A stretch of 64,000 nt of DNA, taken from positions 53,495,755 through 53,559,754 of the forward strand of contig CM069459.1 of assembly GCA_035610835.1 (NCBI GenBank), given 5' to 3'. Under the pieces are notes generated by a model. The model had not been told where the DNA came from, did no database searches, and saw nothing but the letters and a program-made list of their open reading frames with translations. Source of the stretch: Ophiura sarsii. Its lineage: Eukaryota; Echinodermata; Ophiuroidea; Amphilepidida; Ophiuridae. Shown here piece after piece: positions 51,957 to 63,500 of this stretch. Numbering within the stretch: position 1 is the first letter of the stretch; each line of letters begins with the position of its first letter. A program made the translations under genes and the position numbers.

Positions 51957-53346
51957 GTAAGATTAGTAGGCGCTAATGCGTAAGGCCACAAAAAAGAGTT
52001 GACTTGCCCTTTCCGACCGACCCGAATTTTCGGAAATCTTGGGTCGCTATTTTTTTTTCTTTCTTTTTTTTCTCAAAAAAATAAAATAAATAAATGAAAG
52101 AGCACATAACAATAAAGAAAGATGAAAACGTGTTTTTGAGTAGTATCTGCTTGTTTAAAAATAATAAAAAAATCAAAAAAATCTTTAAAACGTGTTTTTG
52201 TGCAGTAAATTTTCAAAAATTTTCAACAACAAAAAAATAAATCCGACCGTCCGACCCTGAAAGGGCAAGTCAACTTTTTTTTGTGCCTAATAGTGCAACA
52301 TACATTCTAGACTAGATACCACTCTTGCTTAATTAAATAGTGTCGGTACGTTTTATTCGATTTGGACTTGATTCAAGTCGAGCCTCGTTTCCATGAATGT
52401 ATTACTGGATCAACAGTCGTCCGATTAGTATTCGAATGTAACTTTACCAACGCTAAACAGATCAATTAGAAAATACCGGCTTAAATATGTCCCGGTAATT
52501 TGAAAATCAATGGTTTCAGTGACATTTTGCCAGACCATTTTAGTTTTAAAAAATAAGAAGTTAAATGTTTGCGCGCTTCGTCCGCATTTCTTTCTACACG
52601 TTCAACAAAATTTGAGCTTGAGCTCGTCCATCATAAATTTGTTAGAGATATTTGATGCTACAACATTTCAACATTTTGTAGTTTCAGAAAGTGCCCGGCA
52701 GATCCTAGATATCAGGCTGGATTCCTCCGAGGATAATCTTCGCATGGGAACAGTGGAAGTTAAACCGGAAGACACTACATATTGGAGTTTGGTTTGTCAA
52801 GGATCAGGACGGGGTATATGGGGTTTACATGAAGCTACAGTTGCATGCAGACAACTTCAGTTTAAAGGAGGGTGGCCAGTCACGGTGGAACGGGATGACA
52901 CGAAAGACGGCGAAGTTAGACGCGTCCATGATGTAATATGTGATGGATGTAAGTATAGACGAACACCTATAGGTATACTAATGAATTGTTATTATACATG
53001 TACATGTATATGAAATATTGAAAACGATGCCTTTGGTAATAAATACGAGCTGCTGAAATCAGGCATAAAAATCTTGAAGCCTGAATTCAGATGTTTTTTG
53101 TGACCAAATGAGCACCCTCTTGTAATTCCTGCCCGTATTTGATCTTTTTATCCCATTTTCACGCACCTCCTAAGGTTTTCAAGGGTTTTCAATGATATTT
53201 ATTCTAATGAATGTCAAACAGAGACATTGATAATTGGTTTGATTTGTTTAATTATCTTTAAAAAGCTGAGACATCGTTGCAAGATTGTCGTTACGAGTAC
53301 TCCTTCGAAGATTGTTATTCACAGTTTGCAGGAGTCCAGTGCTACG
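51893..53346 (+). CDS. Receptor gene C (5' part): signal peptide and SRCR1
   Basis: Exons 51893-51956, 52688-52948 and 53266-53346, phases as in gene B. Encodes a signal peptide (MVIMMSSVAVCWWFITCRML) and a complete SRCR1 with six cysteines: GTVEVKPEDTTYWSLVCQG, ATVACRQLQFKGG, SLQDCRYEYSFEDC, FAGVQC. The second SRCR, WSC, sushi, TM and tail exons found in B are not visible in the 10.3 kb that follow. Homology with B's intron 3 runs right to the N gap. So the gene is incomplete through assembly, or genuinely truncated. The tail type is unknown. Confidence 0.8.
51984..52287. mobile_element. 304-bp MITE in intron 1 of gene C, TAA target duplication
   Basis: Ends GGCCACAAAAAAGAGTTGAC and the complement of GGCACAAAAAAAAGTTGACT. 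TAA at 51981-51983 and 52288-52290. Gene B's intron 1 lacks it (gattagta…ggcgcaatgtt). Confidence 0.85.
52688..52948 (+). CDS. Gene C exon 2: SRCR1, N-terminal part
   Basis: 261 nt, phase 1 in and out; one codon shorter than gene B's exon 2, with the change in the segment before GTVEV. The acceptor ttttgtagtttcag is the same as in B. Confidence 0.88.
53266..53346 (+). CDS. Gene C exon 3: SRCR1, C-terminal part
   Basis: 81 nt, phase 1 in and out. Ends FAGVQCY as in gene B; a few substitutions (L to R and L to F around the first cysteines). Confidence 0.87.
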
Positions 53347-53573
53347 GTAAGTGAATTATTAAATCTTTAGACTACTTCACATTTTAGTTCTATGGATTTT
53401 AAATCAAATTTACTTTTAAAAAAATACTTCGACAATCTGAGTTCTTTTAGATGTTAACTGCATGATACACTTTATTTGTCAGACACTTGATTAATATGCA
53501 ACACTCCATCATATAAATTAAAATGAGTTTCATCAGCACTGCAATCATTATGCAACTTGCCATTGTGGATGCA

Positions 53574-53673
53574 NNNNNNNNNNNNNNNNNNNNNNNNNNN
53601 NNNNNNNNNNNNNNNNNNNNNNNNNNNNNNNNNNNNNNNNNNNNNNNNNNNNNNNNNNNNNNNNNNNNNNNNN
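53574..53673. other. Assembly gap of exactly 100 N
   Basis: A round length usually marks a gap of unknown size. It lies where the B/C homology stops. Confidence 0.98.
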
Positions 53674-53837
53674 TCAGCTTGCAGCACGCACGGCTGAGTG
53701 ATCATTCAAGGCATACAGTTGGTGTATCAGTTTAGTTAAACGCGCTTCAAACTACCCCATACCCATGTTTAAAGTTAGACACTTTTAGTGAGTGAGACGC
53801 GTATATAAGTTAAACAAATGTTCAAGAATTACGTCTA

Positions 53838-54899
53838 GGGTCACGCGTTATGTATGAACTCGCCTCCCAATAGGGGTGGCTGCGTACATTTTTTAGCTTC
53901 ATGCTGTCATTTTCCTCAAATATTTTTAAAACCACAAAAGCTATCTCAACAAATTTTGTATTATTTTGAAGCCCTAATAACAAGCTATCTGCCGGCCTAA
54001 TGGCATTGGTATAGCTAATACAGAAAGGGAGATACAGCTGTTTGATGTTTTGGGGACCAGGGGTGGTGCTGGAAGGGGTGCCCGGAAGGGGTGCCGCCTG
54101 TACAAACTCAATGGGGATAATCCCATGCTTTGTTCTTTTTATAATAACTAGTCATCCCCTAATGTTACCAAACACAATTTTAGTCCAATTTCAAAGGATA
54201 TTTAGTAGTCTTTAAGTATGTGGTTCAACAGACTTGTCAACTATTATTAACAACTAATTAATTATGGATAAGACAATGATCATCAGCTTTCTCATATATT
54301 CGCTACACAGTCAACATGAATAATCAGCCTCAATTTACCGGATTTATAAAATTGACTATAACAGAAAAGTTTTCAACCTATGATAGCAAAAAGTATACAT
54401 TTTTGGAAAGCTTGTAAACTAGAGGAATTCAGAAATGCAGTTTATATCAGGGAAGGGTTCATCCTTAAACAAATATTTCTGAAAATTCTCAAAATATATA
54501 AAATTAAAAATTGGAGCTATTCACTAGACAGTATAATTACCATACCGACGTAAGTAACTTTGACAATTATATATCATCTAATGGGTAATTTCATGAGGAA
54601 TTCCAATATGTAAAAAAATAATGATAGGGGTAGGTATAAAAAATATATGGATCTCAAATTAAAAATTAAAAAACTCTGATATTTTCTGAACATTTCCGAT
54701 CATACATTTTAGTTCTTGTTCGTACTATAATTTCAATGGCATATTTGGTTTCCTCATGCAATTTTCCTTCAGAAAATGTATACTTATACTACCTCAGGGG
54801 GTATACAAGCAAATATAAATGTGTAAAATTAAAATCATGTTTCGAAAGCCAAAATCCGTGTGTAACGCGAAAGGAGGCGAGCCTTAAAACACATGACCC
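53838..54899. mobile_element. 1.06-kb TA-flanked element
   Basis: TA at 53836-53837 and 54900-54901. Ends GGGTCACGCGTTATGTATGA and the complement of GGGTCATGTGTTTTAAGGCT, both continuing into ctcgcctcc. No coding region seen. Confidence 0.65.
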
Positions 54900-56149
54900 T
54901 AGTCAAACGATGTGTCTAAAATGTTCGTTAAAGGGTGGCCAAATATTTTTTTCAGTCAGCTCAGAAACTTGAGATGGAGAGGGGGGGAGGGGGGGGGCTG
55001 GGGTTAAGGACATGCTGTTCACCAAACGCCTGCGAAAAATGGTCCTTGTTAAGTTGACATAATGCCTAAACACTCTACAAACGGAGACTGGATGGGCATA
55101 AATAGGGCAGGGGCGGGGGCACAAAGGGCTTTTGTGGTCAGCCCCCCCCCCTTCCCCCGGTAGCTAAGCAACTACCCGGGTATGATATTCGAAGTTTGCT
55201 AGCGATATGATTTATTTACACGGAACAGAAACTAGCCTAGTATAGTTTATTCGACTTATTCGACTCTCAAACACGCCACACACGTATGTTTCACTATCGA
55301 GGAGAAATACTATGAAAAAGCAATAACATAGTCATATTTGAGTGTGATCATTGTGCTCGTAGTTTGTCGAGGGGGGGGGGGGGGGGGGGGGGGGGGGTGG
55401 TGCCACCAGGGTCTCAAAAGAGTGAATTTTATGACGAAAAAAGGTTAAAAAACCTTTTCGAAAGTAGGTCTTGAGAACTGGCTAGTTTTCCAAATTTGAT
55501 TAGTAAGAACGCATATTCAAGGAAAATGTTCTGAGGTTTTCGAACGCATTTTTTTTTTAAAATGGGTCTGGGGAATGATAATGTGCGCAATTTGTGAATG
55601 TTCAATAAAATGGTATGGGGGTCTTAAGAGGTCTTAGGAGCTGATGCAGGCTCAACAGGGGTCTTAAGATCTAGCAGAAAAGGGTGTACAAGATTGTCTT
55701 CAGGTGGACATACCTTTACCCCCTTTTCAATGTCAGTGCCCCCCCCCCGGAGTTTTTCCACGAGACGATTGCGTTCACCTCGGTGCTCGGTGCATGTCGA
55801 AACATAAGTATTGGTTGAAAAATAAAATAGTATAATGATTTAGTAGTTTATATAATATACATGAGCCGTGTTGATAAGCAGGTTCCAGAACTGAGTGAGC
55901 TGCAACTAAAATATAAATGTGATGGATCGTGTAGTCAATCAATTTGCAATTATGGTGATGATTCTTACCGAATTGGTTGGAGGTAAGTTTTCGATTGCGT
56001 ATGTAGCCTGTAGCCATATCATGTTTTATGCGTATACGCTCACAGACTCTGCTACTCGCATAACGCGCAAAGTATCTTCAATGGTACATGTAGTCCCATT
56101 TCTACGATGTACAGTCCTAAAAATAAGTAACTGACCCGGTAATAATATA

Positions 56150-56600
56150 GTTATTACTCTATAGCTCCTACGTAAAATATTAAATTACGTTGTTGTAAAG
56201 AAAATATTTCTCTGTAATTTGAGATACTGTTCACGAAGATCGGTTAATAATAAGAACGCAACATTAATGGGGATTGAACAAAGTGCAGTTTACATTTCCG
56301 CACTTGGGTTTGAACACACAGGAGAGTGTGAGAAGTATGTATATGAGCTGCATTGATCAATTGAAGCATCACCAATCCTCATCTTACTATCGACCCTTGA
56401 GTTGTCGCTACAAGTTAATCAATAATCTGCATGTTGCTAGTCCGAGGCTACGTGCAGGCGAACAAAATGTTAAATGAAAACGGACTTTGTTTTGGTTTTA
56501 GGCAAATATTCATTCCATCTACGTGTAATATCTCAAATTGAAGGAGAACCAAAATCCTTACAACTTAATAATTTTATATTTGTACGTAGGAGCTATACGA
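56150..56600. mobile_element. Palindromic MITE-like element
   Basis: Left: atagctcctacgtaaaatat … ttgtaaagaaaa … gtaatttgagata. Right, in complement: atagctcctacgtacaaata … aagttgtaagga … tcaatttgagatatt. The arms differ moderately. Related to 48239-48720. Confidence 0.7.
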
Positions 56601-58189
56601 CCGAGTGCATCAAGCTGAAGAATAGCGCTACCTCGCTAGTAATTGAGGCGTAACCCTAAGATATTGAGAGCACCTAACCGGGGTAAACTACTAGGCTAGT
56701 AACTTGCGAATAATTTACGCTAAATATTATACCTGACCGGACCCAAGAGTAAGTTGAAGCATAACAGTTTATTCTCTAACTAAATTATAATTTGCCCGAT
56801 GGACGATTATTTAAATAAAGAGGTCCAAAAAAAGTAAGCCCCCCCCCCCCCCCCTAAAATCAGATTACTTTTGTTTACATAACTTCACATACAATTAGAC
56901 GTTTTGAAACGATTATGAAAAGAGAGAAAACGCTTGGCTACCAATAGAAACTTTTACATTTTCGATATCATGTTTACTTTTCCCAAAACAGTCACATTTC
57001 CTCAAAATGATGTTTTTGATGTTTTAGGCTCAAAGGTTTCCAATTATATTATGAATTGGTATGGTGAATTTATTCCGGTGTAAGGCTTGAGCTTGCATGT
57101 TAAAACTCAACAAATTTACTGCTCCTCGAACGTTGAAGAAATATGACACGTACTCACAGATTTAGTTGTTAGTAAAAAAGAGGTTGAAAAACAGTATAAT
57201 CCGATACACATACACCAGTCTTCAGATTCACCACGGCTACTGGCTAAATCTAAATTATTGAGGTTAGGTCAGGCGAGGGCGATATAAACTGCGCCAATAA
57301 AGTATCTAAACACTTACGAAATGGTCAGATTTATCGGAACCTGAAATAGTATGCAAACAAATAATTAATTAATTCAATTCACAGTTATCTTCTGCGCATT
57401 TTGACACCTCTTTTGTTGCGCTACGATGTTGTTTGGCGGATTTATGGGCACTTGAGTGGCTTAAGGTCGATTCAAAAGTTGCAAAAGTTGCAAAATTGTT
57501 CCGTACTTGAACTTAAATGTCTCTATCTACTATGACATCAGAACTTATAAAACAAGTTCTGTTTTTCAATAACAGTTTGTGTTCTTTACAGTCACTATGT
57601 GTCTTGTTGCTTTTTCAAAACTTTTCTTCTTATAGAATAACAAAATAGCACGTGTACTTCCCATGTAGGCCTACTTGTATTACTGTCCATATCAGTTGCA
57701 TAACAAATAAATGCAATTTTCCACATGAACTATGAAATTGTCATGTGATGAAGTTAATCATAATTTGTGAATATCCAAATGATTTATCCCAAAGAATTTA
57801 GTTTTGACTTTCCAAACGCCAAAAGCAAAACAAAATAATCAGGCAATATTTCCTTGCCTTTTTGGATTATTGAACTGTTCTTTGAAGAATCACAGTTGGT
57901 TGGTGTTCATTCACATGTAATATCTTCCAGCGGCTTGCACGGATAACTCAGGTTCATATTCACTCAAGTATGCTGGTCTTTGTCGATTCCTCTGCGGTCT
58001 TGGTGTCCGCGGTCTTAGTGTCTGTGGTCTTGTGATGTAGTTGAGAAAGAAAGATTTCTATGCAACCTTGCGTAATTTACACTCACGCATGGACATATTT
58101 AAGCCCAGGATGGAGGTTGACAGCGCCTCAATTGCGTTAATCATTTTGTTGATTTTATTCACCATGTTGTCAATATCATGTGCTATTTA

Positions 58190-58440
58190 CACTTTATATC
58201 TTCTTTGGTTGTCGGCTTCGGAGCAATAGACAAGTCTTGCTGATTGGTCTCACTAAGCATGCTAAGGTAGACGTTTGGGTTTTGTTCTTTACTTGTCTGA
58301 CACATCCCTTTTTGCCAGGCATCGTTTCTAGGACTCGGCCTAGTTTCCAGTTGTTTCTGTGCTGTGTGTCGTCCATGACTAGCACAAACATCTCCTACTT
58401 CTGCATTCCGCTGGGGTCGTATCCATGTCTGTCTTTGCTG
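58190..58440 (-). pseudogene. BEL/Pao LTR-retrotransposon polyprotein C-terminus (relic)
   Basis: Minus-strand frame 58391-58194 reads MFVLVMDDTQHRNNWKLGRV, then a VRQVKNKT block and VRPISKTCLL: the pattern VLV-x-D…R-x-x-W-x-L-G-R-V…V-R-x-V-x-x-K-T…R-P-x-x-K-L-x-x-L of the BEL/Pao integrase-adjacent domain (DUF5641). The preceding segment (EVGDV) is in another frame, offset by one base near 58392. I cannot see the rest of the polyprotein or LTRs. Confidence 0.7.
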
Positions 58441-59589
58441 TAGTAAAAGGTAGACCTATAATTATAGTTCCTCTGAATGTGAGAATCAAATCCCACCGTA
58501 GCATGCACATTTATGTAAATTATGTTTAAGGGTTCTCGGTGCCCGTTTTATAACTATAAGCTATTAGTTTTATAACTGTAATTATATTTATACAGGTTTA
58601 GGCTTAGTTATAAGTTATAAGCCTCTTTTTATATCCAGTGATCAGAGTTCCACCTATAATTGCTCTCATACTTCACTGGGTCATCATGGACAATGCGGTG
58701 TTCATGTCAATTTTACATTTAATTAGATTGGTTACCAGCTCCTCCCTGCATCGACTCTCTCTGATAGTTCTCACATTCATGGTAGATATAGTAATATTGG
58801 TCTTGCATGTTGCAAGTGGTCTCCTATTGCTCGCTCTGCCGTCAAGCTACTCCTCCCTCGGGTTTGGGGGCATGCCGTCATCAGTTGATTTAGAAAAATC
58901 AGAGTTTGCTCAGGAGACGTTATTTTAGGGACTTTAACCCTAGTATTGATTTGGTTTGCCATCATGATTTTGCTGTAATCACTGCGGTCGCAACTCCTGC
59001 AGCATGGTTTGTTGTCCTTCTTCTAGAATACTTGCCAGCCAAAGCTAATGAGTATATTCTACCCGGGTCTCAGTGATTTAAAGTGAAACCTAAAAAGCAA
59101 TGATCAATAGTCCTCCAGACTACTCCAATAGTCCTAGAACTACCAACCATTGCCCCCCCACCCCCCCCCCCCCCCCCCCCCCCCCCAGAGCTCCGTCAGT
59201 TAGCACTAACCGCAAGGTTTGGCCATCCAGGTGGCACGCGACTAACATGCACTACATTGCAATGCATCTTAGTCTTCGAGGACGTGGAGATGGGTAACTG
59301 CAAGAGAAGCTATTAGGGACAGGAGGGCTGATGGAAGTGCCTCCTGTATCTACAACCTATAGTAAAGCAAAGCATGGAAAAAGGTGCATTGGAGATGCAT
59401 GCAGAGTAAAGAGCAAGATGGGAGATAGAGGAAAGGAAGAATTTGTTGGTAGAGCAGAAGGTTGGAGTTGCGCTACTTACAGCCCGTTTTAAACCACCCC
59501 TAATAATTACCCTAATAATTACTACTATCAGCCAATTAATATATAACAACAGATCAGGCTATTATACACTCTCTTGTCTTGTAAACAAC

Positions 59590-59880
59590 TCTTGAAAACA
59601 TGGATTTTGCCACCAAAATCAACTTTATATGTTGCTTAGAACAAAAGTTATATGGCAAAATATATTTTTTGTAAATGGCGGCCATGTATGTATGTTAGAC
59701 ATAGGAACATAGCTAGAGCACTTGTGAACTCCCTTGTATTAAAAACATGTGGTTTGCCACTAAGTTTGACTTCATATGTTGCTCAGAACAAAAGTTATAG
59801 GGTAAATTATATTGGAAATGGCGGCCATTTTGAAACCAAGATGGCGGCAATCGGCAGATGGAAAAAAATGCGACCAATGG
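59590..59880. repeat. ~165-bp tandem repeat, two units
   Basis: Units share ttatatgttgcttagaacaa / tcatatgttgctcagaacaa, aaaagttata and aaatggcggccat. Same style of 'tggcggccat' satellite as in intron 7 of gene A, but a different sequence. Confidence 0.7.
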
Positions 59881-61537
59881 ATTTCTGATACCTGAGGGTC
59901 TACTTTAGCCAATAAAACCAAAAAAACCATCCTTAGCAAAAAAAAGAGCAAAATTACATAACATCCTACACTATTTACAAGCTATTACAAGAATGTCAAG
60001 ACACTCACAAAGTCTTATGATCAAAATCTGTCAGACGTCTTTGTGCATTCCGCGGAACTGTCTCCTCCAGGACATTGAAGTCACGACTACATATGATAGA
60101 CGGGTTGTCTAACATGCGCCCATATCAATTATGCCCCAATATAAACACTCCTGACGCTCTTGTCTATGCGCGTATTTCTTCTTTATTATTATTGTTATTA
60201 TTTTGAATTGACTCCGCATTCGCACACACTCTCCCTCCGTGATCAAGGTCTCTCGACCAAACGTCGGATATTTTATAATGAAATATTGTGCATCTTTTAA
60301 AACATCACTTAACTAAATTGTAGTATTTTATTTTCACCTATTGAATAAAATGCAACGTAGAATATCTTTTATTAACCACTTACACACTTGCTTGATAATT
60401 GGATCCAATGAAGTTTGTGTAAACTGCTTGCTTTAGGCAAAACAAGCATTATTATTGATAATTCTAATAATATAAACCAGAGAACTAATTCACCAGATAA
60501 TCACGCTAGAAACGCCGAGAATTAAGTATAATTAATTTCCCAAGCATTACAAATGTCAATTAAGTTCTTAAGTTGAACTATCTTCTGAAACATAAATTAC
60601 GAAATATAATAGTAACGTACGTATGATCCCACTCATGTACCCTACGAGCGTACCAATGGGGGTACACTAATATGCTGGCTATCATTTTAGGTGCCTAAAG
60701 CAGTGACTAAAGGTTAATACGTATGTATTGTAATTGTTTCAAGGAGGAGAAATGAGAACAATCAATAAATGCGCGCTGATGTTGATGTGTACGTGAATGA
60801 TGACATGACCCATGACAATGCATGAGGGGAAGTGATATTGTGAGCTTATCACCATTTTCGCAAGTGCATTGATTTGATTGTTCTACCTTTTTAGAAATAC
60901 ACATGTTTTTAAATGATTCATACACGATAATAGGCATCTATATTACAATTCACGTAAAGCCATCCTAATAGTCAACCAAGCCACAGTCATTGTAGATTGG
61001 TTTATTATATATAATCCAGATTTAAAACATACCTTGCGGACGTTTCGAAAACAAGCTGTTTTCTTTATCAACACTGATGCTAGAGTGACGATCCTGTGTT
61101 GATTGCACTTTTTTCTGGTTGCTTGACAACAGTGTTGCTAGATGATTTTGCAACCAGAAGATCGTCGTATACCGTATAAAACCAGCATTTGGCACGTTTT
61201 TATCTGGTTTTTATCTCTGATATACAGGGCGCCATCTCGCGATCAAAACGTCTTTTAAAAGTTTAATCTTAAAGGCACTTCCGAATCTCAAATGTTTGCC
61301 CCGGGCAAAAGTCATATTACTCGCTACACACCCGAGATCCGCGTATACATCATATAAACCCCATGATGTAATGTTGATAGCTCGCGTACCGAAAGATTGG
61401 CTAGAAACAGCAAAATGTACGAACAAAATTCATGTCTAGAAATGTTTCGAAAAGTCATTCTATTCATTTGAATGAAACCACGATTATAATCTGAAACTAT
61501 CATTTGAATTTATGTCTGTTCAACTATTGTCATTCAG

Positions 61538-61612
61538 TGCTCCGATAGCGTAATCGGTAGAGCGTCAGATTTATAATCTGAAGACCGTGGGTTCGAATCT
61601 CACAGAGAATGT
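61538..61612 (+). pseudogene. Degenerate tRNA-like sequence
   Basis: tagcgtaatcggtagagcg (A-box-like), cagatttataatctg (anticodon arm, loop TTTATAA, anticodon TAT) and gtgggttcgaatctcac (a good T arm). The 5' and 3' acceptor strands do not pair, so it is a tRNA pseudogene or SINE head rather than a working tRNA. Confidence 0.45.
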
Positions 61613-62437
61613 GTTGTTTTTCCCGTTACTATTATATTTAGTAAATGTAGAGATTATTTTAATATCGTTCAATCATAATATTATTTTGATCCCAGATACT
61701 TTTCATTTTATTTAATAGAATGATATTCTTAGAGATTCAATGAGGTTTTAATTTGAATGTACTAATGTACTATCACTTCATGGGGGTGCATGTACATATA
61801 CATGTATAGGTTTAATACATGCTTAGCGTTGCGTTTATTGAATTATTGCAATACCCCGCCCATTGTTACACCATGGTTATTCACGCAACAATCTATCAGG
61901 CCAATTGTTATTGAAAGAAGTCAGTCGTCGTTGTATCGATTCTTATTTCCCATCTGATCTGTTTGTAGTCAGAAGTCAAGGCATGAAAATACCGTCTTTT
62001 TGTTCGCCCCGGCCCGCCAGTAAAGCGAGATTTCAAGAAAACAAATATAAATTGGGTCATTTACAACTCGCGATTGTGACGGATTGCCTCCATCAATTGT
62101 GATCATCTTAGGCTCATTTTGAAGGGGAAGTCCTATTTATTTGGGACATTGTTTGCGATTTCACAAAAAACATGATTTGTGTTACTTTTTTCGGAGTGGA
62201 TAAAGATGCATTTTCAATGCGATCGTAAATATCATAATTTTGATGATTTTTAGACGTCGTAGCAAAAACTTTGTGCACAAGAAATGTTCCTAACGTATTA
62301 CACTTAATCAAAAATATGTTTATTTGTAATACATTTTTGGACAGGGGTCAGGGCCACGACTTTTATTCACCTACAGTAAAAATGTACGCCATATTCCAAC
62401 CCACAGAGACTTAACCGTTTTTCTAACAAAAGGTATT

Positions 62438-62512
62438 CATCAGGATTCGAACCGAGGAGGGGAGAATACATTAGATTACTAGTCCATAGTCGTAACCGCT
62501 CGGCCATAACTA
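62438..62512 (-). pseudogene. Degenerate tRNA-Ser/Leu-like sequence
   Basis: On the minus strand: atggccgagcggttacgact, atggactagtaatctaatg and ggttcgaatcctgatg, like a long-variable-arm tRNA. The T stem has mismatches and there is no acceptor pairing. Confidence 0.4.
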
Positions 62513-63423
62513 CTCAATGACGTGTTTATGTGTTCTCTACATAATGAACTAGTGGTAAACTATTAAGTATTCGACGACATTTTAGCTAAATTGAACACAG
62601 TTTCTAAATTGTATTTTAAATGTGAAAACGTTGTCGCTGCAAGCAGTGCTGCAAGCTAGTTTTGGATTCAATGTAAAGAGCAAAACATCGATGATCATAA
62701 ACATGATAAAAGGTTAATTTAAAGCTTTTAATGAGACAGGGGTCAGGGCCACAGGAAATATACCTTATTTTTCAGTAATGACAAAAACATCTTCTTCAGA
62801 AAATGGCATTTTCAAGAAGAAGCGTCCCTGCAAACATGACTTAAGCATATCAAAATAATGGATTCATATTCTATTGCTCCCCTTAGTAAAAATCCCCTAG
62901 TCACATGGCGTTGAACGACATTTAAATGCCTTGATGTTGGCATTTTATAAGGCTGACATTTTGGCATATTGAATTCACAAGATCGACATCCTCTTTTCAA
63001 GGGAAAAAAATATTGCGTCGTATAAAATAGACTCACTCAACCGTTGGCATCTGACTGGGGGGGGGGGGGGGGTGGGTACCGCGCCATTTTGTCCCGAAGC
63101 AATGGTCATGACGTCATATTTTGGTCGTTTTTCTGAACCTTTGTATTGGATTTACGTGCAAAATATATGCCCTTGGCATCATACTTTCCCGGGTGTGTGG
63201 GTGCACTTTAAATTTCAGATGTTCTAAAATGGACGGATATCTAACCAATTTAATTTTTAAAAAACACGATCCACACACCTCAGAATTGCAAAAAAATCAT
63301 AAAACAAGTCCACCTTTTTGTGCCTTTGAACAGAGTGACGGTCGGGAATGTAGCATTTAACACAGTGCATTAACCCATGACCCATGATATAAATACATTA
63401 TTTGCAAAGCTTTTTCTCAATTA

Positions 63424-63500
63424 GCACGGTTAGTGTAGTGGATAGAACGTCGACATTGGGAGCGAAAGGTTGTGGGTTTGAGCCCCATTAGGAGCACTTT
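63424..63500 (+). pseudogene. Degenerate tRNA-like sequence
   Basis: ggttagtgtagtggatagaa (A-box-like) and gttgtgggtttgagccccat (B-box with a pairing T stem). The acceptor strands do not pair; the 3' flank ttaggagcac is the complement of the kind of start seen at 61538. Confidence 0.4.

Larger units (their letters stand above)
49000..51990. repeat. Segmental duplication block upstream of gene C
   Basis: Collinear with 21400-23330 (see that entry). Extra DNA relative to the B block: about 49773-50420, with hAT-like ends cagtggcgg/cgccactg, and 50848-51215, starting with a (TTAGT)n run that looks like the reversed tail of a LINE on the - strand. Confidence 0.75.

Noticed and set aside
58638..58928. 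Hydrophobic 96-codon frame with several apparent membrane segments
   Set aside because: No homologous pattern, no splice context, and A/T-rich non-coding composition; hydrophobicity is expected from T-rich codons.
61570..61590. Working tRNA-Ile(UAU)
   Set aside because: Anticodon and T arms look right, but acceptor strands do not pair and the D stem is weak.
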